Positions 34,053-43,667 are shown, counted from the first letter of the stretch. The stretch is 64,000 nucleotides of DNA from Embleya scabrispora (GCF_002024165.1 NZ_MWQN01000001.1:3637365-3701364); one strand, 5' to 3'. Notes: generated by a model not told the origin, from the letters alone. Translations and numbers: made by a program.

Positions 34053-36598
34053 TGTGGGGACTCGCGCTGCGCACGCTGCGCTTTCGGGCGGGCAGCTTCG
34101 TCGCGACCTTCGTCGCGCTGTGTTTCGGTGCCACCGTGGTGATGGCCTGTGGCGGTCTGCTCGAGACGGGCGTTCGCAACAACGCCCCGCCGCAACGCCT
34201 GGAGCGGGCCTCGTTGGCGGTGATCGGCGACCCCACCTACACCGGCCCGCGCGACGGCGACGGAGACCGCGAGCGGGACTACGCGCTGGGTGAGCGCGTC
34301 CCGTTGGACGAGGGCATGGTGGAGCGGGTGCGCGGCGTCGCCGGGGTGCGAGCGGCGGTCGGCGAGCGTACCTTCCGCACCGCGCTGATCGGTCCCGACG
34401 GCAACCGCAGGGCCCAGGGACACGCGTGGGAGTCCGCCCAGTTGACGCCGTACACCCTGGCCGGGGGCGCCGCGCCGGCCGGGCCGGACGAGGTGGTCCT
34501 GGACACCACGCTCGCGCGCCGCGCGGCGGTCGGGGTGGGCGACCGGGTCCGAATCGCCGCACACGGCGGGGCGCGCGCCTACCGGGTCAGCGGAATCGCC
34601 CGGCCCGCGCGCACGGTGCCGCAGGCCACGATGTTCTTCGCCGCGGCCGAGGCCGACCGGCTGTCCGCGCCCACCGGCGCCGTCGCGGACATCGCGATCG
34701 TGGCCGCGCCGGGCACCGACCTCGGCGCGCTGCGCAAGGCGGTGTCCCGCGCGGTGCACGACGAGCGGACCCGGATCCTGGCCGGGGACGATCGCGGCGC
34801 GGTCGAGCATCCCGAGATCCTGGCGAACAAGTCCGACCTGATCGCGCTGTCCGCGGTGTTCGGCGGCCTGGCCGTCGCGGTCGCGGTGTTCGTGGTGGCC
34901 GGGACGATCGGGCTGTCCGTACAGCAGCGGCGGCGCGAGTTCGCGCTGATGCGGGCGATCGGCGCCACCCCGCGCCAACTGCGCCGGATGTTGCTCGGCG
35001 AGACGCTCCTGGTCACCGTGCTCGCGGCGGGCGTCGCCTGGTTCACCGGCCCGGCGGCCGGGCGGGTGCTCTTCGATCGGCTGGTCGCCTCGGGCATGGT
35101 CGCCGAGACGGTGGAGTTCGAGCAGGGCTGGATCCCGGCGGTGGCCGCGGCGGGCGCGGTGCTGCTGACCGCGCTGGTCGGCGGGCTCGTCGGTGCCTGG
35201 CGGACGGTGGCCGCCAAGCCGACCGAGGCGCTGGCCGAATCCGCCTTCCGGCAGCGCTGGTTCAACTGGTTCCGGTTCGTGCTCGCGCTGATCGCGCTGG
35301 CCGGCGCCACCGCGCTGGGCCTGGTCACGATGTACGTGCTGGAGGGGCCCATGGCGGGGAGCACCGCGGGTCCGGCGGTGATCTGCGCGACGATCGGGCT
35401 GGCCCTGCTCGCTCCCGGATTGACCAAGCTGCTCGTCTGGATCCTGTACCGGCCGCTGGGCGCGCTGACCGGGCGGTCCGGGCGGATCGCGATGCTCGGC
35501 GCGCGGGTCACCTCGGTCCGCATGGCCTCGGCGGTCACCCCGATCATGCTGGCGGTCGCGATCAGCACCGGGGAGTTGTACCTCCAGACCACCACGACCG
35601 GACAGGCCGAGCGGGTGTACACGGAAAGCCTGCGGGCCGACGCGGTGCTGACCGCCGCGGTGGGCGGCGTGGACCCGGGCCTGGCCGAGCGGGTGCGGAC
35701 GATCCCGGGCGTGGCGAGCGCGAGCGCGTACACCGCGAGCGCGGGCTTCGTGGAGAACCCGCGTGTCACGCCGGACAGCCGGCACGGGGTGCCGATGCGG
35801 GGCGTCGACGTGGACACGGGCCTGGCAACGGTCGGGGTGACGGCCTCCGCCGGCTCGCTGGCCGAACTGCGCGGCGACACGGTGGCGTTGCCGAGGGCAC
35901 TGGCCCGGTCGATCCATCGCGGGCTCGGCGACACGATCCGGCTGCGACTCGGCGACGGCGCCTCGGCGGACGTCCGGGTGGTCGCACTGTTCGAGAGCCG
36001 GCCCGGCTACGACACCATGCTGCTGCCGGTGTCCCTGCTCGCGCCGCACACCACGGACGGGCTGCCCGCGCAGATCCTGGTCCGCGCGGCCGAGGGCACC
36101 GACCCCGACCGGCTGGTCGCCGCGCTGGGCGCCTGGGCCAAGGAGTACCCGGGGTTGCGGGCGGCCTCGCGCGAGGCGCTGCTCGAAACGCACGCCGAGG
36201 AGTCGAAGACCCAGGCGTGGGTCAACTATCTGATCATCGGCATGCTGACCCTGTACACCGCGTTGTCCCTGGTCAACTCGCTGATCCTGGCCACGCACAA
36301 CCGCCGCCGCGAGTTCGGGCTGCAACGCCTGAGCGGCGCGACCCGCGGCCAGATTCTGCGGATGTCGGCGGTCGAGGCGACGCTGACCACGCTGATCGGG
36401 GTCCTCCTGGGCACCGCGGCGGCGGCCGCGGCGGTGGTCCCGTTCAGCCTGTCGCTGACCGATTCGTGGCTGCCCATGGGCTCGATCCGGATCTACGCGG
36501 CCGTGGTCGGCACGGCGGCGGTGCTGACCTTCGCGGCGACGCTGCTGCCGACCTGGAGGGTGTTGCGGACGAACCCGGTGGCGGTGGCGCAGGGCTGA
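34052..36598 (+). CDS. FtsX-like ABC permease
   Basis: 848 aa, two FtsX modules. The N-terminal helix (residues ~15-35) is followed by a large extracellular MacB-PCD-like domain, a group of helices with QQRRREFALMRAIGATPRQL, then a second extracellular domain and a final FtsX group with RRREFGLQRLSGATRGQI. About ten membrane helices in all. It forms the membrane part of the exporter with the preceding ATPase. A hairpin terminator follows at once. Confidence 0.9.
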   Translation: MWGLALRTLRFRAGSFVATFVALCFGATVVMACGGLLETGVRNNAPPQRLERASLAVIGDPTYTGPRDGDGDRERDYALGERVPLDEGMVERVRGVAGVRAAVGERTFRTALIGPDGNRRAQGHAWESAQLTPYTLAGGAAPAGPDEVVLDTTLARRAAVGVGDRVRIAAHGGARAYRVSGIARPARTVPQATMFFAAAEADRLSAPTGAVADIAIVAAPGTDLGALRKAVSRAVHDERTRILAGDDRGAVEHPEILANKSDLIALSAVFGGLAVAVAVFVVAGTIGLSVQQRRREFALMRAIGATPRQLRRMLLGETLLVTVLAAGVAWFTGPAAGRVLFDRLVASGMVAETVEFEQGWIPAVAAAGAVLLTALVGGLVGAWRTVAAKPTEALAESAFRQRWFNWFRFVLALIALAGATALGLVTMYVLEGPMAGSTAGPAVICATIGLALLAPGLTKLLVWILYRPLGALTGRSGRIAMLGARVTSVRMASAVTPIMLAVAISTGELYLQTTTTGQAERVYTESLRADAVLTAAVGGVDPGLAERVRTIPGVASASAYTASAGFVENPRVTPDSRHGVPMRGVDVDTGLATVGVTASAGSLAELRGDTVALPRALARSIHRGLGDTIRLRLGDGASADVRVVALFESRPGYDTMLLPVSLLAPHTTDGLPAQILVRAAEGTDPDRLVAALGAWAKEYPGLRAASREALLETHAEESKTQAWVNYLIIGMLTLYTALSLVNSLILATHNRRREFGLQRLSGATRGQILRMSAVEATLTTLIGVLLGTAAAAAAVVPFSLSLTDSWLPMGSIRIYAAVVGTAAVLTFAATLLPTWRVLRTNPVAVAQG

Positions 36599-36620
36599 CC
36601 GGCCCGGTCGCCCGGGCCGG
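36599..36620 (+). terminator. Hairpin after the ABC exporter operon
   Basis: 9-bp arms CCGGCCCGG (36599-36607) and CCGGGCCGG (36612-36620) with a 4-nt loop; the left arm begins right after the stop codon. Confidence 0.6.
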
Positions 36621-37072
36621 GGCGGCGGTCGACGTACCGTAGTACCGGCCGTGTTCAGGCCACCGACCGCTCGCCGCCGGGATCCACGTCCAGCACGCGC
36701 AGACAGAAGCCGACCATCGCCTCGGCCCCGGTGCCGCGTGCGGCCGGCCGGGGAGAACCGTTTCGCTCACTTACAGGACTGCGCGTTGCCGGGTGGTTCG
36801 TCGCCGACGGTCGCGACGAACGATCGGCTCGGTGGCGGGTGCGATCGAGGTCGGACACGCCGGGTGAGGCATCCGGGTGATGATTCGTGACTCTTGCTCC
36901 GGTTCTTTCTAGCCTCGGGCCGAGACACCGATCGGGGATCGAGGCCGTCGAGCGCCGAGGCCGTGTCCTCGGTCCTGCCGGGACTGCGCCCCCGGCAGGA
37001 TCGGGGAGACGGTCCCGACCGGCGGTGCTCGGCGGCATGCGCACGAACCGGACCGCGCAGAGGAGCACATCG
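36621..37072. other. Intergenic region with a possible promoter
   Basis: No convincing gene. GTGACT (36887-36892) and TAGCCT (36910-36915), 17 bases apart, may drive the small gene at 37073 through a 150-nt leader. Confidence 0.4.
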
Positions 37073-37261
37073 ATGACCGCCCCGAGCCGAGCCCCCGGGC
37101 ACCCCGCGCCCGACCCGCTCTTCGAGCACACCCCCGATCCGCTGCGCTACACGCGGCTCGCCGCTCCGATGCGGGCGCGTCGGGGGCCGATGCCCGCCGG
37201 CGTCGCGGCGGTGGCGACCGTGGCGCTCCTGGTCTGGGCGATGCGCCCGAAGCGTCGGTAG
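37073..37261 (+). CDS. Small single-helix protein, unknown
   Basis: 62 aa. Mostly Pro/Arg-rich with one C-terminal hydrophobic helix (AGVAAVATVALLVWAM) and a basic RPKRR end. ATG 37073 follows AGGAG with eight bases between. The stop is one base from the end of the convergent APH gene. It could be a real small membrane protein; the evidence is position and ribosome-binding site only. Confidence 0.45.
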   Translation: MTAPSRAPGHPAPDPLFEHTPDPLRYTRLAAPMRARRGPMPAGVAAVATVALLVWAMRPKRR

Positions 37262-37262
37262 C

Positions 37263-38036
37263 TCACCGGGTCGCGGCGTCCTTCGCCCACGCGTGCAACA
37301 GCCGCCGGGTCGCCTCGTTCGCGCCGGGCCCGTACCTGGCCGGCGCCGTCGCGGCGATCACGGCCCGGACGTCCGCCTCGGCGAGCCCCGCGCCTCGCGC
37401 GTACTCGGCGGGCAGCGCGGCGTCCAGCGCCTCGGCGACCTTCGGCTCGGCGACGTGCGCGAGGATCAATCCAGCCAGGTCCTCGCCCGGCAGTCCGTAG
37501 CCCGCGTGCGACCAGTCGAGCAGCACCACGTCCTCGTCCCGCGCGATCAGGTTGCCCGGCCGCAGGTCGAGGTGGCACAGCAGGTACGGGAGTTCGGCGA
37601 CCCGGGTCGCCAGCGGCCCGACGGGGGACGGACGTTCGAACAACCAGGACGGCCCGAGCGGCTCGGTCGCGGCCTGCGCGGCGCCCAGGCGGTGGGCGAA
37701 GTCGGCCCAACGGTCGGGATCCCACTCGGTCCCGGCCACACCATGGACGTAGTCCAGCCACAGCGCCACCGACCCGTCGCCGCGCTGATCCACCCGCAGC
37801 GTCCGGGGCGCGGTCAACCCGTGCGCGGCGTAGACACCGGCCGCCAGACCGCTCTCGTACGCCTCGACCTCCCGGGCCCAGTAGCGCGGATTGGCCGGCG
37901 CCGTGCCGTCCGGTGTGGCCAGCTTGAGCACCGCGTCGGCATCGCTGCCGAGCACGTGCCAGATGTCGGAACGGGTCGACAGCGGGGCGGCGTCCAGGGG
38001 CGAGCCCAACTCGGGCGGGACGGATTCGATGCGCAC
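37263..38036 (-). CDS. Aminoglycoside-phosphotransferase-fold kinase
   Basis: 257 aa. The APH fold is shown by the catalytic loop CHLDLRPGNL (H-x-D-x-x-x-x-N) and the metal-binding D-W-S in VVLLDWSHAGYG. The N-lobe lysine is in AVLKLATP. Actinomycetes have many such kinases, and few act on antibiotics. No resistance or cluster context is visible, so the substrate is open. GTG 38036 is the start; no strong ribosome-binding site is seen. Confidence 0.82.
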   Translation of the reverse strand: MRIESVPPELGSPLDAAPLSTRSDIWHVLGSDADAVLKLATPDGTAPANPRYWAREVEAYESGLAAGVYAAHGLTAPRTLRVDQRGDGSVALWLDYVHGVAGTEWDPDRWADFAHRLGAAQAATEPLGPSWLFERPSPVGPLATRVAELPYLLCHLDLRPGNLIARDEDVVLLDWSHAGYGLPGEDLAGLILAHVAEPKVAEALDAALPAEYARGAGLAEADVRAVIAATAPARYGPGANEATRRLLHAWAKDAATR

Positions 38037-38109
38037 CGGCGGCGGTGCGGCGGACTCGGACAGGGTCGACTCCGGGGCGGGATGTACCGGTCGATGGTGG
38101 ACCGGTACG

Positions 38110-38442
38110 TCAGCGGAAGGCCGGGGCGCGGGGTGGGCGTCGGCGCCCGATGTGGTGGCGGTAGCCGAGTACCGACGCGTGTCGACGGGCGTGCCGGCCG
38201 CGGCCCGAGCGCACCGTGTGGTGGTCGGTCGGTCGGCGCTCGGCCGAGCGCCCGAGCGGCGCCGGAACCGGGAGCGGGATCGGCGCGGCGGCGGCCGGTT
38301 CGATCGCGGGGCGCGCGGTCGACGGCGGATGCGGTGGCGCGGGTGAGGTCAGCGGCCCGAGCAGGCGGTCCTCCAGCCAGGCGAGTCCGGGTATCAACAG
38401 GAACATCACGATCGGTGCAAGCAGAGCTAGGACCAAGTACAT
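38110..38442 (-). CDS. Small membrane protein with Pro/Arg-rich tail, unknown
   Basis: 110 aa. One N-terminal hydrophobic helix (residues ~2-22) with acidic WLED after it, then a low-complexity Pro/Ala/Arg tail. No family recognised. The ribosome-binding site is weak (AGGCGG). The C-terminal half could be spurious reading through GC-rich DNA; the membrane helix is the best evidence for a real gene. Confidence 0.4.
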   Translation of the reverse strand: MYLVLALLAPIVMFLLIPGLAWLEDRLLGPLTSPAPPHPPSTARPAIEPAAAAPIPLPVPAPLGRSAERRPTDHHTVRSGRGRHARRHASVLGYRHHIGRRRPPRAPAFR

Positions 38443-38727
38443 GAGTGCCGCCTGGGGTGAGCTCGTCCGGGCCGTAGTAGCCCCCTAGCCGGTGGCGAAC
38501 GGCGCAAACGTGACGGTTAGGCAACGAAGGCCGTTTCCCCGCGGCTGCCGACGATCGCTTCCGATCGATATCTGCGCTATGTGGGTGACCGATCAGCGCA
38601 ACGTGATCATGAGACGAAGGCCCGCACGACCACGAGGCACACGCGCCCACGGCTACGCGGCGCACCCGCCCGATCCCCCGCCGAGAACTCCTCGACGCCG
38701 CGTCGCCGTGCCTGACAGCCTGGCCGC

Positions 38728-39408
38728 ATGGCGAACCACGGTACGACGCTCGACTGCGACGCGATCCTGTTCGATCTCGACGGTGTGCTGGTGGACTCCC
38801 ACCCCCTGATCGAACGCATCCTGCGTGCCTGGGCCGCCGACCGCGGCGTGGATCCGGACGTCGCGGTCGCCGCCTCGTACGGCCGCCGGGACATCGACCT
38901 CGTGCGCGTGGTCGCCCCCACGCTGGACGCCGAGGCGGAGGCCGCGTGGATCGTCGAACGCGAGGAACGCGACTTCACCGGCATCGTGCCGATCCCCGGC
39001 GCGGTCGGCCTGCTCGCCGCGCTGGCCCCGGCGCGCTGGGCGATCGTCACCTCCGGCACCCGCCGGGTCGCGCGGGGGCGCCTGCGCGCGGCGGAGTTGC
39101 CGGAACCGGTCCACATGATCACGGCGGAGGACGTCACCGAGGGCAAACCGGCTCCCGAGGGCTATCTGCGCGCCGCCGAGCTGCTGGGCGTACCGCCGCA
39201 CCGCTGCCTGGTCGTCGAGGACGCGGAGAGCGGAGTAGGCGCGGCCGAGGCGGCCGGGATGCGCTGCCTGGGCATCGGCGCGGCGCTGGCCGACAGCCGG
39301 AGCGGCGCCGCGCTCGACGCCTGGGCCACGGATCTGCGATCGATCGATCCCGAACAGGTCACGGCCGAACACGTCCGGCTTAACATCCACCCGAATGGGT
39401 CAAACTAG
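38728..39408 (+). CDS. HAD-family phosphatase (subfamily IA)
   Basis: 226 aa. Nucleophile Asp16 in FDLDGVLVD, motif II serine in VTSGT, motif III lysine in EGKPAP, and motif IV VVEDAESGVGAA. Closest in appearance to sugar-phosphate phosphatases such as those acting on mannitol-1- or sorbitol-6-phosphate. The cap between residues 20 and 85 would set specificity but cannot be read. It stands alone between genes on either side. Confidence 0.85.
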   Translation: MANHGTTLDCDAILFDLDGVLVDSHPLIERILRAWAADRGVDPDVAVAASYGRRDIDLVRVVAPTLDAEAEAAWIVEREERDFTGIVPIPGAVGLLAALAPARWAIVTSGTRRVARGRLRAAELPEPVHMITAEDVTEGKPAPEGYLRAAELLGVPPHRCLVVEDAESGVGAAEAAGMRCLGIGAALADSRSGAALDAWATDLRSIDPEQVTAEHVRLNIHPNGSN

Positions 39409-39501
39409 GGACGCAACCTCTCGGGCCCCCATGGCGTCTACAAGGGTGCACGACTCGGGGAACACCACATTTTGGTTTGGGTCGGGAGAGGCCACCACTC
39501 G

Positions 39502-40215
39502 ATGAAGAAGACACGTATATCCCTCGCGGTCGCCGTGACCGCGGTGCTGGCCCTGTCGGCCTGCGACTCCGGCTCGTCGAGTGATTCGACCGCCAAGGCG
39601 GGCACACAGTCGAACCTGCCCACCACCGTCTCGTCCGCGCCCGTCACCCCGAGTGCGGAGAGTACGCCCCCCGCCACGTCGGCCGCGCCGAGCAGCAGCG
39701 CCCCGACCAGCGCGTCGCCGACGGCTCCCGCGACGTCCGCGAAACCGGCCACGAGCAAGCCGCCGACTCCCAAGCCGCCGACCACGAGCAAGCCCCCGAC
39801 GACGACCAAGCCCAAGCCGCCGGCCGCGCAGGCGGGCCTGGACGAGCGGTGCCTGACGGGTCGGGCGATCTGCATCGACAAGCGCACCGACCGGCTCACC
39901 TGGGTGATCGACGGCAAGGTGCAGTATTCGACCGCCGTGCGCTTCGGCTCGGCCGAGACGCCGACCCGTGAGGGCGCGTTCAGCATCAACTTCAAGAGCC
40001 GCGACCACGTCTCGACGATCTACCACACGCCGATGCCGTTCGCGATGTTCTTCTCCGGCGGCCAGGCCGTGCACTACTCGGCCGACTTCGCCGCCAACGG
40101 CTACAACGGCGCGTCGCACGGCTGCGTCAACGTCCGGGACAAGGGCCTGGTGCAGCGGCTCTTCAACGAGACCCGGGTCGGCGACAAGGTGATCGTCTAC
40201 CGCTCGGCCAAGTAG
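39502..40215 (+). CDS. L,D-transpeptidase lipoprotein (YkuD)
   Basis: 237 aa. The lipobox LSAC is followed by a ~75-residue Ser/Thr/Pro/Lys linker with PKPPTTSKPP repeats that would span the cell wall. The YkuD domain ends in the active site SHGCVNVRD, with catalytic Cys208 and His206. It forms 3-3 cross-links in peptidoglycan, or attaches proteins. GGGAGAGG lies about ten bases before ATG 39502. A shared terminator separates it from the convergent TerD gene. Confidence 0.9.
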   Translation: MKKTRISLAVAVTAVLALSACDSGSSSDSTAKAGTQSNLPTTVSSAPVTPSAESTPPATSAAPSSSAPTSASPTAPATSAKPATSKPPTPKPPTTSKPPTTTKPKPPAAQAGLDERCLTGRAICIDKRTDRLTWVIDGKVQYSTAVRFGSAETPTREGAFSINFKSRDHVSTIYHTPMPFAMFFSGGQAVHYSADFAANGYNGASHGCVNVRDKGLVQRLFNETRVGDKVIVYRSAK

Positions 40216-40242
40216 GCCGCGCGTTCACCCATCCCGGCGTTG

Positions 40243-40275
40243 GGGACCGCTCGGCGGGCACGGCCGAGCGGTCCC
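40243..40275. terminator. Bidirectional terminator
   Basis: Perfect 13-bp arms GGGACCGCTCGGC (40243-40255) and GCCGAGCGGTCCC (40263-40275), 7-nt loop, between convergent genes. Confidence 0.85.
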
Positions 40276-40302
40276 GACCCCCGGGGGCCCCGCGCACCGT
40301 GC

Positions 40303-41571
40303 TCAGCGCTCGCGCGGGGCGCGCACCGTCTTGAACTCCGCCGGGCCCGCGCCCATCTCGAACGTGCCGTCCGGATAGAGCATCGGGCGGCGCTCCTGCA
40401 TCAGCTTGGAGTACTTCTCCACGTGCTGGATCGAGACGCCCTCGGGGTCGGTGAAGTCGACCAGCGCGATCGCCACCCAGAACACCGCCCGCTTGTTGTT
40501 GAACAGCGGCACGTTCACCGTCGAGCCCTGGCCGTCGGTGACCTCGGCGTGCGCGCCGTACGACTTGAAGCTGCCGAAGCCGTTCTCGACCGCGCTGTAG
40601 GCGCAGATCAGCACGTAGCCCTGCTGGTCGGGCCGGGTGATCCGGACCGTCTCGCGGCCGGGTACGCGCGAGTCGCCGTCGAGCTTGATGTAGGGCGCGG
40701 AGTTCAGGCTGCCCAGGTCGCGGTAGTAGATCACCCCGTCGCTGTCGCCCTTGTTCAGCGCGCCCAGCTTCGATCGGGGCACGTAGAGCGCGTACAGGTC
40801 CAGGTCGGCGCCGGACTTGCGGCGGGCGTCGTTGCCGCCGTCCCAGACCAGGGACGCGGTGACGGTGATCGAGCGGTCGTCCTTGTCCATGCTGATCGTC
40901 GCCCGGCCGCCCTTGGCCAGGTCGACCCGGCCCAGCGGCTCCTTGGCCATCGAGATCGGCGCGGGCGCGGCGGGCGCGGGTGCGGCGGCGGGCTCCTTGA
41001 CCAGGGCGTGCACCGGCGCGGCGGGCGCGGGAGTCGGCTCCGGCTCCGGTTCGTCCTCCACCGAGATGCCGAAGTCCGTGGCGAGCCCGGCCAGTCCGCT
41101 CGCGTAGCCCTGGCCCACCGCGCGCACCTTCCACGCGTCGCCGCGCCGGTACAACTCGACCAGCACCGCGACCGTCTCGCCGCCCTCGAACGCGCCGGCC
41201 GGGTAGGCGATCCGCGCGTCGCCGGAGGTGGTGAGCGCGCCCAGGCCGGGCACCTGGCCGAGGGTGGCCCCGGGCCGGTCCGCGTCCGCGCTCACCACGA
41301 CCACCACCTTGGTGATCTCGGCCGGCAGCTTGGCGAGTTCCACCGCGACGTGCGTGGTCCCCGAGGGTCCCGCCGTGGTGCGCACCGCGCCGTCGCCGCC
41401 GACGGGATTGTTGAAGAACACCAGGTCCTCGTCGGTACGCACCTTGTGCGCGTCGGTCAGCAGCACGGCGGACACGTCCACGACGTCGGCCGAGGCCCAC
41501 CCGATCGAGACCTCGGCGCGGTCGCCGGTCAGGGGCGCGTTGGCGCCGGTGGGCAGCGTGACGTCGGACAT
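40303..41571 (-). CDS. Double TerD-domain protein
   Basis: 422 aa. An N-terminal TerD domain (residues ~1-175) and a second TerD/TerA-like domain (~210-400) are joined by a Pro/Ala/Glu linker. TerD domains bind calcium through Asp-rich loops, as in GADLDLYALY here. The family belongs to tellurite/stress (ter) systems and is abundant in Streptomyces, where it is linked to stress and development. No other ter gene is near. ATG 41571 has GGGAGG six bases upstream. An inverted repeat lies about 90 bases upstream. Confidence 0.87.
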   Translation of the reverse strand: MSDVTLPTGANAPLTGDRAEVSIGWASADVVDVSAVLLTDAHKVRTDEDLVFFNNPVGGDGAVRTTAGPSGTTHVAVELAKLPAEITKVVVVVSADADRPGATLGQVPGLGALTTSGDARIAYPAGAFEGGETVAVLVELYRRGDAWKVRAVGQGYASGLAGLATDFGISVEDEPEPEPTPAPAAPVHALVKEPAAAPAPAAPAPISMAKEPLGRVDLAKGGRATISMDKDDRSITVTASLVWDGGNDARRKSGADLDLYALYVPRSKLGALNKGDSDGVIYYRDLGSLNSAPYIKLDGDSRVPGRETVRITRPDQQGYVLICAYSAVENGFGSFKSYGAHAEVTDGQGSTVNVPLFNNKRAVFWVAIALVDFTDPEGVSIQHVEKYSKLMQERRPMLYPDGTFEMGAGPAEFKTVRAPRER

Positions 41572-41660
41572 GGCGGGGCCTCCCGGTTGGACAAAGACGC
41601 CGTATCGCGCCGTTGTCCAGGGGAACGACCCTCCCGGCGACGACGTTCCGCAAACCTGAA

Positions 41661-41684
41661 ACTTTACCCAAGCAGGGGTAAAGT
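41661..41684. promoter_or_regulatory. Perfect inverted repeat upstream of the TerD gene
   Basis: ACTTTACCC (41661-41669) and GGGTAAAGT (41676-41684) with a 6-bp centre, in the 142-bp gap before the TerD gene. AT-rich arms favour an operator over a terminator of the preceding gene. Confidence 0.45.
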
Positions 41685-41713
41685 CCCAGGTGACAAGCCT
41701 GTCCCGGGCTCGG

Positions 41714-42637
41714 TCAAACGCCCGACACCACCTTGTCGAACGCCTTTCTGGCCTCGGCGAAAAAGGCGGGCGCGCCCTCGGGCCCGGCGCAGAACACCTG
41801 GATCGGCAGATGCACGGCGGTGGCCCCGGCGGCGATCACCTCGGCCGCGCCGGCCATCGTGCGCGACAGGTCGAACCGGCCCGCGTCGTCCTTGACCAGC
41901 GGCAGCGGCCCCTGCACCCGCAATGCCCCCGGGTCGCGGCCGGCGTCGGCGAGGGCGGTCCGGATCCGCGCCACGTCCCGGGCCATGTCGGCGGTGGACA
42001 GGCCCATGATCGGGATCCAGCCGTCGCCGCTGCGCACGATCCGCGCCAGGTTGCGGGTGTTCAGCGTGCCGCCGATCCACAGCGGCACCCCGCCGGGCTG
42101 GACCGGCCGCGGCGCGCAGTAGGCGTCGGTGAAGTTCACCGTCTCGGACGCGAACGACGCGGGCAGGTCGGTCCACAGCGCCTTGCAGGCCGCGAGCGTG
42201 TCGGTGAGCAGTCGGCCGCGGTTGTCCCAGTCGATCCCGGCGGCGTCGTACTCCTCGCGCTGCCATCCCGTGGCCACGCCCAACTCCAGGCGCCCGCCGG
42301 AGAGTTGGTCCAGCGTCGCGGCGGTCTTGGCGAGCAGGGCGGCCCCGCGCAGCGGGGCGACGAGGATGCCGGTGGCGAGGCGCACCCGCGAGGTGACGGC
42401 GGCGATCGCGGCGAGCAGGGTGAGCGGTTCGGGCCAGTCCGCCTCGGGCGGGGTGGGGAAGCGGCCCCAGGAGTAGTTCTGCGTGTTCGGGCCCATCACC
42501 ACGTGGTCCACCAGCACGATGCGGTCGATCCCCGCGTCGTCGGCCGCGCGACCGACGTCCGTGAAGCCGCGCCAGTCGCCGGCCGGCCAGCTGCCGAAGT
42601 TGGGCAGGCCGATGGAAAGTTGCACGTCAGTGCTCAT
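41714..42637 (-). CDS. Luciferase-like (LLM) F420/flavin oxidoreductase
   Basis: 307 aa TIM-barrel of the bacterial-luciferase family, with the family pattern RVRLATGILVAPLR and DQLSGGRLELGVATGW. Many actinobacterial members use F420. Its start overlaps the stop of the upstream SDR gene by 11 bases, so both are translated from one message and may act on the same compound. Cofactor and substrate are not determined by the sequence. Confidence 0.85.
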   Translation of the reverse strand: MSTDVQLSIGLPNFGSWPAGDWRGFTDVGRAADDAGIDRIVLVDHVVMGPNTQNYSWGRFPTPPEADWPEPLTLLAAIAAVTSRVRLATGILVAPLRGAALLAKTAATLDQLSGGRLELGVATGWQREEYDAAGIDWDNRGRLLTDTLAACKALWTDLPASFASETVNFTDAYCAPRPVQPGGVPLWIGGTLNTRNLARIVRSGDGWIPIMGLSTADMARDVARIRTALADAGRDPGALRVQGPLPLVKDDAGRFDLSRTMAGAAEVIAAGATAVHLPIQVFCAGPEGAPAFFAEARKAFDKVVSGV

Positions 42638-43667
42638 CCGGATGCTCCGTCGAATCGGTGTCGGTGTCGGTGTCGGTGTCGGGCGTGGTGCCCGTGTCGG
42701 GCGCGGTGTCGGAGGCGCGGGGGTGACGGGGGCCGGGACCGGCGCCGGGTTCCGCGATCGGGCGCGGTGGTCGGTTCGGTCGCGGTGGGTGCGTCGGTCG
42801 CGTGGGTACGGGTGCCGGCGTCGGCGGGGCGTACGGGTCGCGGCCCGCGAGCGCCGCGTCGATCACCGCGTCGCCGAGCGCGGCCCGGGCGTACTTCTCG
42901 AAGGAGGGCGCGCGGCGCAGCTCGTTGCCGCCGTCCACGGCCAGGCTCTGCCCGGTGGTCCAGGACGACTCGGGGCCGGCGAGGTGGCGGACCGCCTCGG
43001 CGATGTCCTCGGGCAACCCGGTCCGGCCCAGCGGCTTGTTGGCCAGGAAGCCGGCGATCATCTCCTCGTCCGCGAAGATCCGCGCGTCCTCCCGCGAGCG
43101 CACCAGGCCGGGGCGGACCGCGTTGACCCGGACGCCGGCCGCGCCCAACTCGTCGGCGGCGGCCCGGACCAGCGCCTCCAGGCCCGCCTTCCCGGCCGCG
43201 TAGCCGCTCAGGAACGGCATGGTCAGCCGGGCCGCTGTGGAGGAGACGCAGACGATCGAGCCACCGCCGCGCGCGGCGATCACCGGCGCCGCGTACTTGA
43301 TCGCCAGGAACGCGCTGTGCGTGTTGCGGTGCAGGTCGGCCAGGAACGCGTCATCGGCCATGGCCAGGATCGGCGCGGTGCTCCCGCCGCCCACCGTGGC
43401 CACGCACACGGCGAGCGCCGGGCCCGCCGCGCGGACCGCCTCGCGGACGCCGTCGGTGGTGCAGGCGTCGACCGCGACGTGCCGCACCTCGGTCCCGGCC
43501 GGCGCCCCCGCGCGCAGCCGTTCGGCGGTGGCGGCGAGCGCGTCGGCCCGGCGGGCGGCGAGCGTCACCGAGCAGTCGTCCGCCAACAGGCGGGCCGCAC
43601 AGGCGGCGCCGATGCCGCCGCTGCCACCGGTGACCAGGGCCATGCGGCCGGCCAGGATCGCGGGCAT
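42627..43667 (-). CDS. Short-chain dehydrogenase with a disordered tail
   Basis: 346 aa. A classical SDR core of ~255 residues: TGGSGGIG nucleotide-binding motif, catalytic Ser in CVSS, and Y-x-x-x-K in GYAAGKAG. About 90 extra residues follow, rich in Pro and ending in a DT repeat coded by four copies of a 6-bp unit (42658-42684). GGAGGAG lies seven bases before ATG 43667. The gene is divergent from a MarR regulator and shares its operator. The reaction is probably oxidation or reduction of a hydroxyl or keto group. Confidence 0.85.
   Translation of the reverse strand: MPAILAGRMALVTGGSGGIGAACAARLLADDCSVTLAARRADALAATAERLRAGAPAGTEVRHVAVDACTTDGVREAVRAAGPALAVCVATVGGGSTAPILAMADDAFLADLHRNTHSAFLAIKYAAPVIAARGGGSIVCVSSTAARLTMPFLSGYAAGKAGLEALVRAAADELGAAGVRVNAVRPGLVRSREDARIFADEEMIAGFLANKPLGRTGLPEDIAEAVRHLAGPESSWTTGQSLAVDGGNELRRAPSFEKYARAALGDAVIDAALAGRDPYAPPTPAPVPTRPTHPPRPNRPPRPIAEPGAGPGPRHPRASDTAPDTGTTPDTDTDTDTDSTEHPDEH

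Noticed and set aside
37263-38036. An antibiotic-resistance aminoglycoside kinase
   Set aside because: The fold is present, but the sequence matches no resistance subgroup I recognise and the context gives no support.
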